Shown: positions 1 to 10,361, numbered from the stretch's first letter. The stretch: DNA of 64,000 nt from Thecamonas trahens ATCC 50062 (GCF_000142905.1 NW_013657674.1:29787-93786); one strand, 5' to 3'. The notes: a model not told the origin generated them from the letters alone. Numbers and translations are program-made.

Positions 1-124
1 CCCCCCCCCCCCCCCCCCGCCCTCCCCCCCGCCGCCTGCCAAAAATTCTCTCTCGCTCCCTTCTTCGTCGCCTTCTTCGCCACGCTACCCACACTCATCA
101 CAACTGTGTTCACATGTCATCAAG

Positions 125-774
125 ACGCCAACTCGGGCTCGGGTACCCCGGCTGCTGAAACTCCTGCTGATTCGCCGGCCCCCGAGTCGTCGTCTGCTGT
201 TCTGGATGCTTTTGCCGCTCCGGCTGCCGCTCCGGCTGCCGCTCCGACTGCCTCTCCAGCAAGCGCGGACGCCCCGGTCTTCGGCTCGGACGCTGGCACG
301 CCGACTGCGGCGGCAACCACGCCTGATCTCTCGTCCATGTTTGGCGGTGGTGCGTCGGCGGATGCTGCGCCGGCTAGCTCGCCGTTCATGGCCGCGGCTT
401 CGTCGAGCAACGGCATCGGTGACGACGAGCCGGCTCCGCTGAAGGAGTGGAAGGCGGAGCGTGCGCAGCTCATTTCCAGCCTCGAGGCAGAGGCCAAGGC
501 GACCAAGACCGCAAACGCGGCTCGCGCCAAGGAGGAGCTCGCAGAGTTTGTTGCCGAGCGCACAAAGGTCATCGGCGGGACCGCCAAGGCCAACCGCGAC
601 GCCGAGGAGGCCGGCCGCGAGAACCGCGAGAACACCGTCCAGCCCGGTGAGGAGTGGGTCCGCGTCAACGACCTCGTCGACTTTTCGCGCAAGGCCTCGT
701 CCGATGTCTCGCGCATGCGCTCGCTCTACATCTCGCTCAAGTCCAACCCGCCGCCGGCTGCTGCTCTGGCATGA
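125..774 (+). CDS. Clathrin light chain (5' exon outside window)
   Basis: The C-terminal part has the clathrin light chain signature: a tryptophan-containing acidic segment (EEWVRVNDLVDF) followed by the ending DVSRMRSLYISLKSNPP, which in known light chains binds the clathrin heavy-chain hub. The N-terminal half is an Ala/Pro/Ser/Asp-rich disordered stretch and the middle (roughly residues 110-175) is a charged Ala/Glu/Lys helix, the usual heavy-chain-binding rod. There is no ATG in this frame near the 5' end. The only ATG, at 114, is out of frame and soon hits a stop. The sequence before 125 is pyrimidine-rich with no AG until CATCAAG at 118-124, so I place a splice acceptor there with exon phase 1. 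The first exon then lies before the window. The product would act in coated-vesicle formation. It converges with the RidA gene, with 153 bp between stops. Confidence 0.82.
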
Positions 775-927
775 GCCGTGCCAATCTTTCCCTCCTCTCC
801 TTCCCGCCGTCTGCTCTAAACCCCGAAACTGATGGGTCATCACGCTATCACTGCGCAGCGCTGCCATTTATCATGCCTCTACCCTGCGCAGTGTGGGGGT
901 GGCGGTGGCGGTGCAGAGCAGCTCCGC

Positions 928-1365
928 CTACTCGACGATCTCGGCAACAGCCTCGATCTCGACCTTGGCGCCGAGCGGCAGGGCCTTGACGGCAAAGCAC
1001 GAGCGAGCCGGCGGGTTCTCCGGGAAGAACTGGGCGTAGACCTCGTTGACGGCCGGGAAGTCGTCCATGGTCTCGAGGAGGACAAGGGTCTTGACGACCG
1101 AGCCGTGGTTGGCACCCGCAGCCTTGAGCACAGCGCCGAGGTTCTCCAGCGCCAGCTGCGTCTGGGCCTGGACCCCATCAGCCAGCTCGCCCTCGGCCGA
1201 CACACCAAGCGAGCCGGAGGTGTACACCATCTTTCCGCTCGTCACCGCATGCGAGTACGGCCCGATAGCAGCAGGCGCACCCTCGGCCACAATCGTCGTC
1301 TTGCTCCGCACGCCGGTGGACGCCACACGGCAGACTCCAGCAACAGCTCCTGCAGCACGGAACAT
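928..1365 (-). CDS. RidA / YjgF / UK114 family enamine-imine deaminase
   Basis: A 145-residue protein of the RidA family, which hydrolyses reactive 2-aminoacrylate-type enamines and imines released by PLP enzymes. Family features seen are AAIGPYSHAV near the start of the domain, VYTSGSLG, the stretch LENLGAVLKAAGA, the VVKTLVLLETMDDF strand, and the C-terminal PARSCFAVKALPLGAKVEIEAVA containing the Arg that binds substrate carboxylate in the family. About 25 residues precede the domain and are rich in Ala, Arg, Val and Ser without acidic residues (MFRAAGAVAGVCRVASTGVR), consistent with a mitochondrial targeting peptide. The start is the ATG at 1363-1365; upstream in-frame codons are TTG only. 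The length matches the family (about 130) plus the presequence. Confidence 0.92.
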   Translation of the reverse strand: MFRAAGAVAGVCRVASTGVRSKTTIVAEGAPAAIGPYSHAVTSGKMVYTSGSLGVSAEGELADGVQAQTQLALENLGAVLKAAGANHGSVVKTLVLLETMDDFPAVNEVYAQFFPENPPARSCFAVKALPLGAKVEIEAVAEIVE

Positions 1366-1549
1366 AGTCAAGGTCAAGTACAAGCGTAGTGCAAGTCAAG
1401 TATGTCTTCCACTTTGACTGTCTCTGCCGCTGCCGCTGCCCGTGACCAGCACCGCCAGCTCTTGCTCAGTCGGTCACATGGCGTGCAGCGGCCGGTCGGC
1501 GGACGGTTTTTAAAGCGCGTCAGCGCAGAGCGGAGGAGGGCGGACGGGG

Positions 1550-3643
1550 TTAGAGCGCCCGTGCCATGAACGCGTGCTCAATGAGCGGCGCCGGCGTGCC
1601 GTCCGGATAGGCGACAATCACGACGTCGGGGCCTACGCTCCGCCCGGCGACCCAGAGATCCGATCGGAGCGACGGGGTGCCGGCGGTCGGGATCTGCAGC
1701 AAGATGCGGACCTCGCTCGGGGCGTGGACCTTGTACGCAGGCTGGTGCTCGAGGCCGGCCGGTGGCGGCGCGGCATCGCGGGCTGCGACAATCTTGGTCT
1801 GAACTTGTGCAAAGGCGGCCGAGAGCGCAGCGTCAACGGTCGCAAGGTGGGTGTCGAGCACTGCGCCGAGGGCGGCGGCGTCGTCGCTGCCGGTCCGAGC
1901 AGCCGGCGGCGTGGCAATCACTGAGCCGCGGACTTGCCCGTACGTCACTGCCCGCACAAAGTACGTCCCGTTACCGCTTGCTGCGTATGTTGCTGCCGGC
2001 GACGGACCCTTTTTGCGAAATCGGTCATACTTGCCGGCCTTTCGCTCCACCCGCAGCGAGTCGAGCACGCTCGCACTCCCCGCGGGTCCGAGGTTCCCGG
2101 CCAGCTCGCCCACAAGCCGGTCTGCTACCGAAAGCTGACCGGCGTTGCCTGGAAACGAGCCCGGAGCCACGAGCGCGTCGAGTGCATCCGCCATCTCGGC
2201 AACGACGGCGGCAGCTTCGGCGTCCGGCAGCGGGCCCGACGCGGTCCGCCCGACCAGCGCCACCGCCAGCCGCCCAGAGCGGACAACGATCAGTGTGCCG
2301 TGCGGCTCGACGAGATCTTGCTGCAGCGCGCCATGCTCGCCAAGTGAGGCCAAGCCGAGAATGCCGACGAGCGTGTCCACCACCTGCGCCAGCCGCGGCT
2401 CGAGGTGGGTGACCACCACACGCCCGTCGCAGAACAGCGATCCAGCAAGCACCGCCGCAACCTCGCGCGGTGCTGCCTCGAGCGCAGTCAGCGTCTGCGA
2501 GACAATCGCTGTCACGTCTGGCGAGAGCGCAGTCCGTGCATGCCACCCGGCGCCCGCAGCAAGAACCGCCGCTGGCACTGCCTCGCCTCCGCCAAACGCC
2601 GCCTTCACCGCCCCGCCAAAGAACGCGTCGAGCTGCTCGGTCTCGGCGCTGCGCACCGCTGCCGCCAGCGAGCCAAAGGTACTCTCGACGCAGGCAGAGA
2701 CCTGGTCCAGCCACCCGGTCAGGACTGCTGCTGCCGGCCCGAGCGCCTGCGTATCGCCCACCGCAACAAGCCGAGTCTCGCTCAGCGCCCCAGGCGCGCC
2801 AAAGCAGAGCGTGTAGCCCACGTTGTCAAAGCTCATCTCCACACAGCTCGTCTCGTCGTTGAGCAGCGACCGCATCATGTCGACGCACGCCACAAACAGG
2901 CCTTGCATCTTCTCCAGCGACTCGCTCATCGCCCCACCGCGCGGATACACATACTGCAAAAGGTGCTCAAACTCTGACAGCGCGTCCGAGCCCTCGCCAC
3001 CGCCGCCTTGCCGTCCGCCCTCCTCGCCACCGCCCACAACCAGAATCCACGCCCTGGGGCGCGCAGCAGGAGTTGCTGCGTCGGCGACAGGCCGGGCCAC
3101 AACGTCCGCCGCCGCAGCATCCGAAGCATTGCCGTCATCGCCGCCGCTCGCCACATTAGCATCCACATCGCTCTCTACGTCCGGCACGTGCACCCCACGA
3201 TGGCAACTTGCAGCATCCTTGACCTGAAGAGCACCACCGGCGGCGCTGTCACGGACAGGCAGTAGCGGTGGAGCAGCGCGACCATCATCATCAGGAGCAG
3301 CACCAGCAGCAGCAGCACCAGCACCAGCACCAGCACCAGCACCAGCAGCAGCACCAGCACCAGCACGGCCACTGTCACTCCCCCCATCTCCCACCGCACC
3401 AGCCGCACCCGAGTCTTCCACGAGATCACCGAACCCATCCGCAACAACAACATCCGAACCACCAAGCTCATCAGAATGAGGACCAGGTCGGGCAAGACGG
3501 TCACCCGTTTGACCAACGGCACCACCACCATTACCACCAGCACCAGCACCAGCACCAGCCCCACCAACACCAACACCAACACCAACACCAACACCACCGT
3601 CAGCAGCAGACCCACTCCCTTCCTCAACCCCAGGAGAAGACAT
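1550..3643 (-). CDS. Large protein with Gly/Ala/Asp-rich N-terminus, possible longin-type (Mon1/CCZ1/HPS) protein
   Basis: An uninterrupted 697-residue frame beginning with ATG at 3641-3643. Residues 1 to about 210 are low complexity, with alternating Gly-Val, Gly-Ala and Asp/Ala runs encoded by GT/GCT-type repeats. From about residue 210 the sequence looks globular: RAWILVVGGGEEGG, then FEHLLQYVYPRG, then SLEKMQGLFVACVDMMRSL and a strand pair VGYTLCFG and TRLVAVGD. This order resembles the first longin domain of the Mon1/CCZ1/HPS1/Intu group, which build Rab GEF complexes. I could not match a signature motif, so that assignment is a guess. The C-terminal part includes KYDRFRKKGPSPAATYAASG and a final hydrophobic VVIVAYPDG strand. 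It diverges from PIG-T, sharing a 383-bp spacer. If the longin idea is wrong, it is simply a conserved-unknown protein. Confidence 0.6.
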   Translation of the reverse strand: MSSPGVEEGSGSAADGGVGVGVGVGVGGAGAGAGAGGNGGGAVGQTGDRLARPGPHSDELGGSDVVVADGFGDLVEDSGAAGAVGDGGSDSGRAGAGAAAGAGAGAGAGAAAAGAAPDDDGRAAPPLLPVRDSAAGGALQVKDAASCHRGVHVPDVESDVDANVASGGDDGNASDAAAADVVARPVADAATPAARPRAWILVVGGGEEGGRQGGGGEGSDALSEFEHLLQYVYPRGGAMSESLEKMQGLFVACVDMMRSLLNDETSCVEMSFDNVGYTLCFGAPGALSETRLVAVGDTQALGPAAAVLTGWLDQVSACVESTFGSLAAAVRSAETEQLDAFFGGAVKAAFGGGEAVPAAVLAAGAGWHARTALSPDVTAIVSQTLTALEAAPREVAAVLAGSLFCDGRVVVTHLEPRLAQVVDTLVGILGLASLGEHGALQQDLVEPHGTLIVVRSGRLAVALVGRTASGPLPDAEAAAVVAEMADALDALVAPGSFPGNAGQLSVADRLVGELAGNLGPAGSASVLDSLRVERKAGKYDRFRKKGPSPAATYAASGNGTYFVRAVTYGQVRGSVIATPPAARTGSDDAAALGAVLDTHLATVDAALSAAFAQVQTKIVAARDAAPPPAGLEHQPAYKVHAPSEVRILLQIPTAGTPSLRSDLWVAGRSVGPDVVIVAYPDGTPAPLIEHAFMARAL

Positions 3644-4026
3644 GCTCTACTATGCTACCTGAGGTGTAGAGACGTGGGTCCCCACCCTGTGGTCGCTTGT
3701 CAGCCCCCCCCCTCTCTCTCTCTCTCTCTGTCAGTGGCACTCGGTCCGTCTGCTCCCTGCCCGCCCCCTGCCCCCCCCCTCCCCCCCCTTCCACCGACCA
3801 ACGATTATATCTGTTAATGACTTGCTCGATGCCGCTACCACGCCCATCAGTCTCATATCACCCAATTGTTGCTCGGGGGAGAGCACTGCTGCATCCCATC
3901 GGGCTGGCGATGACAGACGGGCGGTGGCGGGGGACCAAGACGGGGACGGAGGCCGAGACGGGGGAGACACCACTTGTCGCAAGAGTGGCGAGAGCGAGCG
4001 TACGCGTGAGGCGAATCAAGTATACC
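3644..4026. other. Divergent intergenic spacer
   Basis: This 383-bp gap separates the start codons of the longin-like gene and PIG-T. It contains a run of C followed by a CT dinucleotide tract at about 3707-3729, another C tract near 3770-3790 and a short AT-rich patch around 3803-3820. It presumably holds both promoters, but I see no defined element. Confidence 0.5.
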
Positions 4027-5655
4027 ATGTATAGTGGCGGGCTGGTGGTTCTGGTCTTGGTCGTCGTCCTGGTCGTGGTCTCGACTGCTGCTGGTGCTGC
4101 TGGTGCTGCTGGTGGTGACAGTGCTGCTGGTGGTGACGGTGTGGGTGCTGGTGGGCAAGAGGTTTCGTTTGTGGAAGAGCTACGTGTGCGTCCGCTGGGC
4201 GATGCTGCGCTTGCCAGTCATCTGACCTTCAGACTCGAGGCAAGCGAGGCTTGCGAGGGGGCTGCTTGCTCTGGACATGTAGGGATGATGCCAAAGAACT
4301 TGATCGAGCTCTTGGTGGAACACAACGTGACGTGGATGGACCTGTCTCTGGCGAGGAATACTTGGAATGGCGATCGCTGGGGTGCTCCGTTTCTGCCGGC
4401 TCCCATTGGCGGCGCTGTGGCTGTGGCTGTGGCTGGGCCTCATGGATCGCATGCTCCTGACGGGCATGCATGGTCGCAGATCATGGCGGATGTGGCCGGC
4501 TTGTTCTGCGCCTCGTTTGAGCTTGTAGGCGCCGATGAGACTGCGGTGGTCGCGGTTGCGGCGCAGGAGCTCCGCCGTGGCTCGCTCGCCTCCGAGTCGG
4601 TTTGCACCGAGAACCTGACACCATGGCTCAAGCTCATTCCGGGGCGGTCTGTCGGCCTGGCGAGTCTGATCAAACCGCTGCGGGTGTTCAACGTCAAGTA
4701 CTTTGCGCAGTTTGTGCGGTTCCGGGCGCCGGGCACGCTTGTCCTGGACCTCACGCTTGTGCACACGCCGGAGGGGCTCGGAACCGGGCGGGTCATGCCG
4801 TTGGCGAACTTTGCGCTCCCAGATCTGCTTGTGGGCCGCGAGGCGGGTCCAGGCGGTATGCGCGGCTCGCCGCTGGCGGACCGCTCGATGGTTGTGCTCG
4901 AGCTGGACGCGCAGGTGGCCGACGCGACGACGCTCGAGCCTGCGCCGAGCCAAAGGCGTGCGACTGGCGACGGGATGCGTGTTGATGCGGTCTACGAGCT
5001 GGAGAGCGCTCAGAATGTGCGTGTGGTTGCGACAGTCTCACCGCCGCTGGCGCCTGCGCTGACGCCGCTGCCGTCTGCAGCAGGCGGGGTGAGCCTCGAC
5101 CGGCACGTGAGCGGGTCGGGCGGCGGCCCGGGCGGCATGCACACGTGTGTGGTGAACAGCGGCCGCGGCACGGTCCGCGGCAAGTTTGAGGACGTGTTTC
5201 CGGCGTACATTGTGGCGTACTTTCACACGCTGACGTGGACCGGCGACGGGACGCTGCGCGTGCTGCGTCGGCAGCACGGGCGGCTCGGCTCTGCACCGCA
5301 CCATTTCGAGCTTGCGATCGAAGTTGCCGGCGACGGCGAGCTCTGCTGGTCGTACGAGTTTGACAAGGAGTTCCTGCACCTCAACAAGTATCCGCCGGAC
5401 GCGCACCGCGGCTTTGATCTCGCGTCTGGAGTGCTGCGTGCTGTTCGCGACGGCAGTGACGAGACCGGCGAGCTTGTTGTCTACACGCCGTCAGTCCTGC
5501 TCCATGTTGTCACGCCGGACTTTTCGATGCCGTACAACGTGATCACGCTGACGTGCACGGTGATGGCGCTCTTCTTTGGCTCGATGTTCAACTCGTTGCT
5601 CCGCAAGCCGACGCCTGCTGCCGACGACCAGGGCGACGACGATGGAGCAGAATGA
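4027..5655 (+). CDS. PIGT: GPI transamidase subunit PIG-T (Gpi16)
   Basis: A 542-residue subunit of the ER GPI-anchor transamidase, which attaches preformed GPI to C-terminal signals of secretory proteins. The start is the ATG at 4027, which gives a strongly hydrophobic Val/Leu-rich signal peptide (residues 1-20). Upstream in-frame codons lack the character of coding sequence. Diagnostic blocks follow: WMDLSLARNTWNGDRWGAPF (matches the family segment ending WGPPF), VCTENLTPW at about residue 192 (the cysteine that in PIG-T is disulfide-linked to the PIG-K protease), KYFAQFVRFRAPG, and near the end TPDFSMPYNVITLTCTVMA, which opens the single C-terminal transmembrane helix (about 496-521). The tail is short and acidic. 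The stop codon is 6 bp from that of the convergent gene. Confidence 0.95.
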   Translation: MYSGGLVVLVLVVVLVVVSTAAGAAGAAGGDSAAGGDGVGAGGQEVSFVEELRVRPLGDAALASHLTFRLEASEACEGAACSGHVGMMPKNLIELLVEHNVTWMDLSLARNTWNGDRWGAPFLPAPIGGAVAVAVAGPHGSHAPDGHAWSQIMADVAGLFCASFELVGADETAVVAVAAQELRRGSLASESVCTENLTPWLKLIPGRSVGLASLIKPLRVFNVKYFAQFVRFRAPGTLVLDLTLVHTPEGLGTGRVMPLANFALPDLLVGREAGPGGMRGSPLADRSMVVLELDAQVADATTLEPAPSQRRATGDGMRVDAVYELESAQNVRVVATVSPPLAPALTPLPSAAGGVSLDRHVSGSGGGPGGMHTCVVNSGRGTVRGKFEDVFPAYIVAYFHTLTWTGDGTLRVLRRQHGRLGSAPHHFELAIEVAGDGELCWSYEFDKEFLHLNKYPPDAHRGFDLASGVLRAVRDGSDETGELVVYTPSVLLHVVTPDFSMPYNVITLTCTVMALFFGSMFNSLLRKPTPAADDQGDDDGAE

Positions 5656-5661
5656 ACGGTT

Positions 5662-7032
5662 TTACTTGCGGGAGCGCTTGCCCTTGCCCTTGCCCTTGCC
5701 CTTGCCCTTGCCCTTGCTCTTGCTCTTGTCCTTGCCCTTGCCCTTGCTCTTGCCCTTTCCCTTGCCCTTGCCCTTGTCCTTGTACTTGTCCTTGTCCTTG
5801 CCCTTGCCCTTCCCCTTACCCTTGTCCTTGTCCTTACCCTTCTTCGATCCCTTGCCCTTGTCCTTGCCCTTCTTTGATCCCTTACCCTTGCCCTTGCCCT
5901 TGCCCTTCTTCGATTCCTTGCCCTTGCCCTTGCCCTTGCCCTTGCCCTTGCCCTTGCCCTTGCCCTTGCCCTTACCCTTGCCCTTCCCCTTATCCTTGCC
6001 CTTACCCTTGCCCTTACCGTTGCCCTTGCTCTTGCCACCACCGCCAGAGCTTGAACTCCCACTCGAGCTCGCGCTATCGCTGTCGTCTCCACTCCCGCTT
6101 CCGCTTCTGCTTCCGCTTCCGCGTGAGCCGCGCCGTGCCTTGAGCGACCGGATGGCCCGCGGCGGCTTGCCCGTGGCCGGTGGCAGGGCGTCGTGGTAGT
6201 CAGCAAACATCTCAAAGACAGCAAAGAGCTCGTCACGCTGGCGGACGATGGGCTCAAGATGATGCAGGGCGAGGAGCGGCTCGCCTGACGGCGAGTACAT
6301 CGGCTTGGCCTGGTTCTCGGCAAGCGCCATGACTGCCGCCGTCGTCCGCTCCGCGAACCGCCACAGCCGGCGGTTGTTCTTGGCGGTGATAGCAAAGGTC
6401 CGCGGGTGCTTGTCGGTCCGCATGCCGGGCGCGGCAAAGCAGACCCGCCGGACGCACGCTGTGACCTCGGCGATGAGCTTGGCCACCTGGTGAGCAGAGA
6501 GGCCGACCTGCCGAGCGTCCAGCACCGCGGTGCCCTCGGCCAGCGAAGGCTCCGACCCGCTCGACCCGCTCGCCGAGCCGCTGCTGGACTCTGAGCTCGA
6601 CGAGCTGCCAAACGGCAGCCACGACCGCTTTGCTGTCGATGCCGCTGGCTCGGCCTTGAACAGCGCGAAGAGCTCGGTGAGAGTCTGATCAAGATCAGAG
6701 AGCGGATGCGAGAGTAGGACGGCGTAGACCGCAAAGTCGCGGTAGTTCATCCGCTTGCCGCGGGCGAGAAAGTCAAACTGGTTCATCAGATCCGACACGT
6801 AGTCACGATGGCTGATCCCGGCGCTCTTGGCCGCATTCTTGAACATGCTACGGCTGACGCCGACCGACCGCGTCGCACCGGTCACTTCCAGCCCCAGCTC
6901 GCCGCTTCCGTGCACAACCGCCGCAAACAGGGCGTCCCGCATCCACCCCAGGCTCTTTTGGTGAATGTGCGCCTTGCTTGCCATGCTGCGCAGCTCCCGT
7001 ACGTCCGCCTCAACAGAAACTGATCCACCCAT
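5662..7032 (-). CDS. Predicted N-myristoylated protein with degenerate EF-hand-like region and Lys/Gly repeat tail
   Basis: A 456-residue protein of unknown function. The chosen start at 7032 gives MGGSVSVE, which fits the N-myristoylation rule (Gly2, Ser6) and begins a well-formed helical domain; an upstream extension of 25 codons does not look coding. Residues about 60-125 (DLMNQFDFLARGKRMNYRDF followed by a hydrophobic helix pair) have EF-hand-like spacing without intact calcium loops. A second folded region lies at about 185-290. From about residue 300 the protein becomes Gly/Ser-rich, and residues about 332-456 are almost purely alternating Lys-Gly with some Asp and Ser, encoded by a CCTTGC-type hexamer array. 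The myristate and polybasic tail would together favour membrane or nucleic-acid association; this is inference. Confidence 0.75.
   Translation of the reverse strand: MGGSVSVEADVRELRSMASKAHIHQKSLGWMRDALFAAVVHGSGELGLEVTGATRSVGVSRSMFKNAAKSAGISHRDYVSDLMNQFDFLARGKRMNYRDFAVYAVLLSHPLSDLDQTLTELFALFKAEPAASTAKRSWLPFGSSSSSESSSGSASGSSGSEPSLAEGTAVLDARQVGLSAHQVAKLIAEVTACVRRVCFAAPGMRTDKHPRTFAITAKNNRRLWRFAERTTAAVMALAENQAKPMYSPSGEPLLALHHLEPIVRQRDELFAVFEMFADYHDALPPATGKPPRAIRSLKARRGSRGSGSRSGSGSGDDSDSASSSGSSSSGGGGKSKGNGKGKGKGKDKGKGKGKGKGKGKGKGKGKGKGKGKESKKGKGKGKGKGSKKGKDKGKGSKKGKDKDKGKGKGKGKDKDKYKDKGKGKGKGKSKGKGKDKSKSKGKGKGKGKGKGKRSRK
5667..6035. repeat. Hexanucleotide array (CCTTGC-type) coding for Lys-Gly tail
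   Basis: About 370 bp of degenerate tandem hexamers (CCCTTG on the plus strand with CTC, TCC and TAC variants). It lies wholly inside the preceding minus-strand gene and keeps its frame. The third-base variants suggest an old array that has diverged by point mutation. Confidence 0.9.
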
Positions 7033-7208
7033 GCTGTTACTGTTGGTCACCGGCAGTTGGGTATGACTGCCTCTCCCGCAAACCGTTGGAAAGGGGTGGC
7101 CGGACAAGGCCAGCGCCGGCGACGGGCGACGACGGCAAACACTCTATTCCTCACACACAGTGGCCACAAACGCAAAGCTTTAAGATCAGCTCCCATAGAG
7201 GGTGTCGA

Positions 7209-8234
7209 TTACTGGCCGGTGGCGCGCTTGATGATGCGGTTAAGCTTGGGCGCGAGCGGGCCACGCTTGTTGAGAAGCTTGAGGTAGGCACCGTCGTGGA
7301 CCACGTCACCGTCGTCGCGGCGGGCAAGGTAGTCAGCCTTGTCGAGCTGGGTGAAACCCCAACGGCGCGAGACCTTGATCAGCTGCTGGCCCGGGAACTT
7401 GTACTTGGACCGGCGCATGGCCTGGAGGGCGTGGTAGAGGTTCTTCTCGTACGTGCGCATGGACAGAATGTGCTGGCCAATGTTGACACGGGCGACGAGA
7501 CCCTGCGGCTTGCCGAAGGCGTGGCGCATACCGGTCTGGAGACGATCGGCACCAGCGCACGAAAGCATCTTGTTGATGCGCAGGATGTGGTACGGGTGGC
7601 ACCGGACGCGGAGGTGGAACGCATCCTTACCGCAGTTCACGACCATGTACTTGTTGGCAGCAATGCGGCCGGCCTCAAGGGCCTCCGACGACAGCTGCTC
7701 GTACTCGTTCGAGACAAGGTGGACGCAGAGCGGGAACTGGTCGATCGACGCGGCCTTGTTGCCCATGTCATAAATCCGGATCTTGGCATCGGGGACACCA
7801 CGGCAGTACCGCGACTTGATGTACGGCTTGTTCTTGCAGTAGCGGTAGCAGCGAGCGGGACCTACAACAAAACCAGTCCACCACACAACACATACACACA
7901 ACACGTGTCCGTATCCCAGCAAGGTGAGTCCTGGTCCCGTCATCCCCTTGCCCTTCTTTGACCCCCCCCTTTCCTGCTGAGGATCACCATCAAACAAAAA
8001 CTGGTGGCGTCATCTCGGCGACCTTCCCGCACGCGCGGAACACCACCTTCCACACTCCGCCTCCAATGTCACTACCACCACCACATCACATGCCCATGGT
8101 CATGCTCAATGTCCACAGCGGTGAAATGCCCTCGCCATGTGCCTCTCCCTGTCGCTTCCCCCCTCTTTTTGCCATCTCCTTGCCGGGCGAGTCTCGCCAA
8201 CAAGCTCCCACAAAATGAACGTACGACGACCCAT
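7209..8234 (-). CDS. RPL10: 60S ribosomal protein L10 (uL16), two exons
   Basis: Exon 2 (7209-7861) encodes the uL16 family sequence [21 protein letters not shown] followed by [56 protein letters not shown] and [11 protein letters not shown], close to animal and plant RPL10. Exon 1 is only 10 coding bases (8225-8234). ATG GGT CGT C joins GT CCC to give MGRRPARC, the universal N-terminus. The 363-bp intron (7862-8224) has donor GTACGT and acceptor TTGTTGTAG. The protein is 220 residues, the normal size. It is a large-subunit protein near the tRNA corridor, with the conserved loop residues near the peptidyl transferase centre present. It is transcribed divergently from mitochondrial EF-Tu across 446 bp. 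Confidence 0.96.
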
Positions 8235-8680
8235 GTTGAAATGAAGACGAGTTGTACCAAACTCACTCTCTTTGTCCCCAACACTTTCGCCACTTGTCAT
8301 GCCAGCCAACGAACGAACGAACGAACGAACGAACCAACGAACGAACGAGCGAACGATCGAAATGAGCAAACGGGAACGAACGAGATCGAACGTGATCAAA
8401 ACAAGATCGAACGAAACATCACAATGAACAATCGAACTCACCCGCCGCCCAGCCACACTACCGCCCCCTCCCCTGCCTTGCCTCTTCCTCCTCCCCATCC
8501 CGCCACCTTGCCACCGCCTGCGACTCATCAACAATCACACCAAACGGATGCTCTTCCACATCCCCATCGATTCACCATACTTTGGTTGATGATCGGCTAC
8601 TCATAAGTAACTCAAGATTATTGGCCAGCAGCAACGCCCCTCCCTCCCACTCGGTCACCTCTCTCGCGAACCAACGCGTC
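8235..8680. other. Divergent promoter region RPL10 / mitochondrial EF-Tu, with GAAC microsatellite
   Basis: 446 bp between two translation-related genes. It includes a tetranucleotide tract (AACG repeated about 12 times with a few substitutions, about 8308-8360), a following A-rich GAACG-like decay zone, and a C-rich stretch at 8440-8520. No TATA box stands out. Confidence 0.6.
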
Positions 8681-9071
8681 ATGTTTCGGTCTCTCGCTCG
8701 CTCTCCGCTTGTGACGGCGCTTGCCCAGGCCTCGTCTGCCGCACGTACGCCACATTCTACGTCTCCCCTTCCACGACTTCCCACACTCTGCCGCATTGCC
8801 GTGCTCTGGCTTGAGGCAGACCGTCGCATCATCGCTTCGCCCGGCTCTGTTGCGCAGCGAGCCATCCCATCTCGCATCTGGCGGCAAGGAGCGGGAGGAG
8901 CCGGGAGGAGGGAGCACGACAGCGTGTAGGGCGAGGAGACGGAGGCGATGACTCACCGAGCAGGAGAAACGATGGATGCACAGTGGCGGCGCAGACCCGG
9001 ATGGGTGGTCTGGTGAAGCTCCCGGCTGCTGGGGCTGCCTTCACCCGCGGCTACGCCGAGTTTGTCCGTGA

Positions 9072-9104
<33 letters not shown>

Positions 9105-10233
9105 TGTGGACCACGGCAAGACGTCGCTGACGGCGGCGATCACCAAGGTGCTGGCGGAGAAGGGCGGCGCGCAGTACGTTGACTACTCGAACATCGACCG
9201 TGCTCCCGAGGAGCGCAAGCGCGGTATCACCATCTCGACCGCCCACGTCGAGTACGAGACCGACAACCGCCACTACTCGCACGTTGACTGCCCGGGTCAC
9301 CAGGACTTTGTCAAGAACATGATCACCGGCGCGTCGACCATGGACGGTGCTATCCTCGTTGTCTCGGGCACCGACGGCCAGATGCCGCAGACCCGCGAGC
9401 ACGTCCTCCTCGCCCGCCAGGTCGGCATCCAGGACCTTGTGGTGTACGTCAACAAGGTTGACCAGGTCGACGACCCCGAGATGCTCGAGCTTGTCGAGAT
9501 GGAGCTCCGTGAGCTCCTCACCTCGTTCGGCTACGACGGCGACGAGGTGCCTTTTGTCTTTGGCTCGGCCCTCATGGCGCTCGAGGACAAGGACCCGGAG
9601 AACGGCCGCGACTCGGTGCTCAAGCTGCTCGACATTGTCGACGCCAGCATCAGTGAGCCGAAGCGCGACGTCGACAAGCCGTTCCTCATGCCCATCGAGG
9701 ACGTGCACTCGATCGCTGGGCGTGGAACCGTCGTCACCGGCCGCGTCGAACAGGGCGTGCTGGCCAAGGGCGAGGACGTGGAAATCCTGGGCCTTGGCTC
9801 CAAGTCGAAGACCGTTTGCACCGGCATTGAGATGTTCCACAAGCAGCTCGACGAGGCTCGTGCCGGCGACAACCTTGGCGCCCTCCTCCGTGGTGTCAAG
9901 CGCGACGAGATCCGCCGCGGTCAGGTCCTCTGCGCCCCGGGCGCATTCAAGGCCTACAAGGAGTTTGAGGCCGAGGTCTACGTCCTCGAGAAGTCTGAGG
10001 GCGGCCGCCACACCCCCTTTGTCTCCAAGTACGCCCCGCAGTTCTTCATGCGCACCGCTTCGGTCACCGGCACCATTGACGTCGTCGACGCCGAGATGGT
10101 CATGCCTGGCGACTCGGCCAAGCTCAAGGTCGAACTCATCACCGACGTCCCCATGCAGGAGGGTGACCGCTTCACCATGCGCGAGTCCAACCGTACTGTC
10201 GGCACCGGCGTCATCTCCAAGGTCGTCGCCTAG
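8681..10233 (+). CDS. TUFM: Mitochondrial translation elongation factor Tu, two exons
   Basis: Bacterial-type EF-Tu, which delivers aminoacyl-tRNA to the mitochondrial ribosome. Exon 1 (8681-8744) encodes an Arg/Ser/Ala/Leu presequence ([21 protein letters not shown]). Exon 2 (8984-10233) begins after GATGCACAG; C joined to TG gives Leu and keeps the frame. Donor is GTACGC; the intron is 239 bp. The ORF without exon 1 would need a GTG start, so the split model is preferred. The G domain has GHVDHGKTS, the switch segment RGITI, DCPGH and NKVD; the expected SAL (G5) follows as GSALMAL. Domains 2 and 3 follow, with [13 protein letters not shown] and [13 protein letters not shown]. Total 437 residues, normal for TUFM. 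Confidence 0.97.
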
Positions 10234-10361
10234 ATAGCTTACATAGTGTTGAATGAAAAGTGCGTCACCAATCCCCAGCCTGGCCTGGCCGCCCCTCGCC
10301 GTCCCGTTGCCCGCTGCCCGGCCGGAGTCTCCTCGGCTTGCCACCACTCGACGCTCCTGCC

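Noticed and set aside
1-20. C homopolymer at the window start as a telomere or element end
   Set aside because: It fits the C-rich intron and gap-edge tracts seen elsewhere (28690, 28794); no telomere repeat unit is present.
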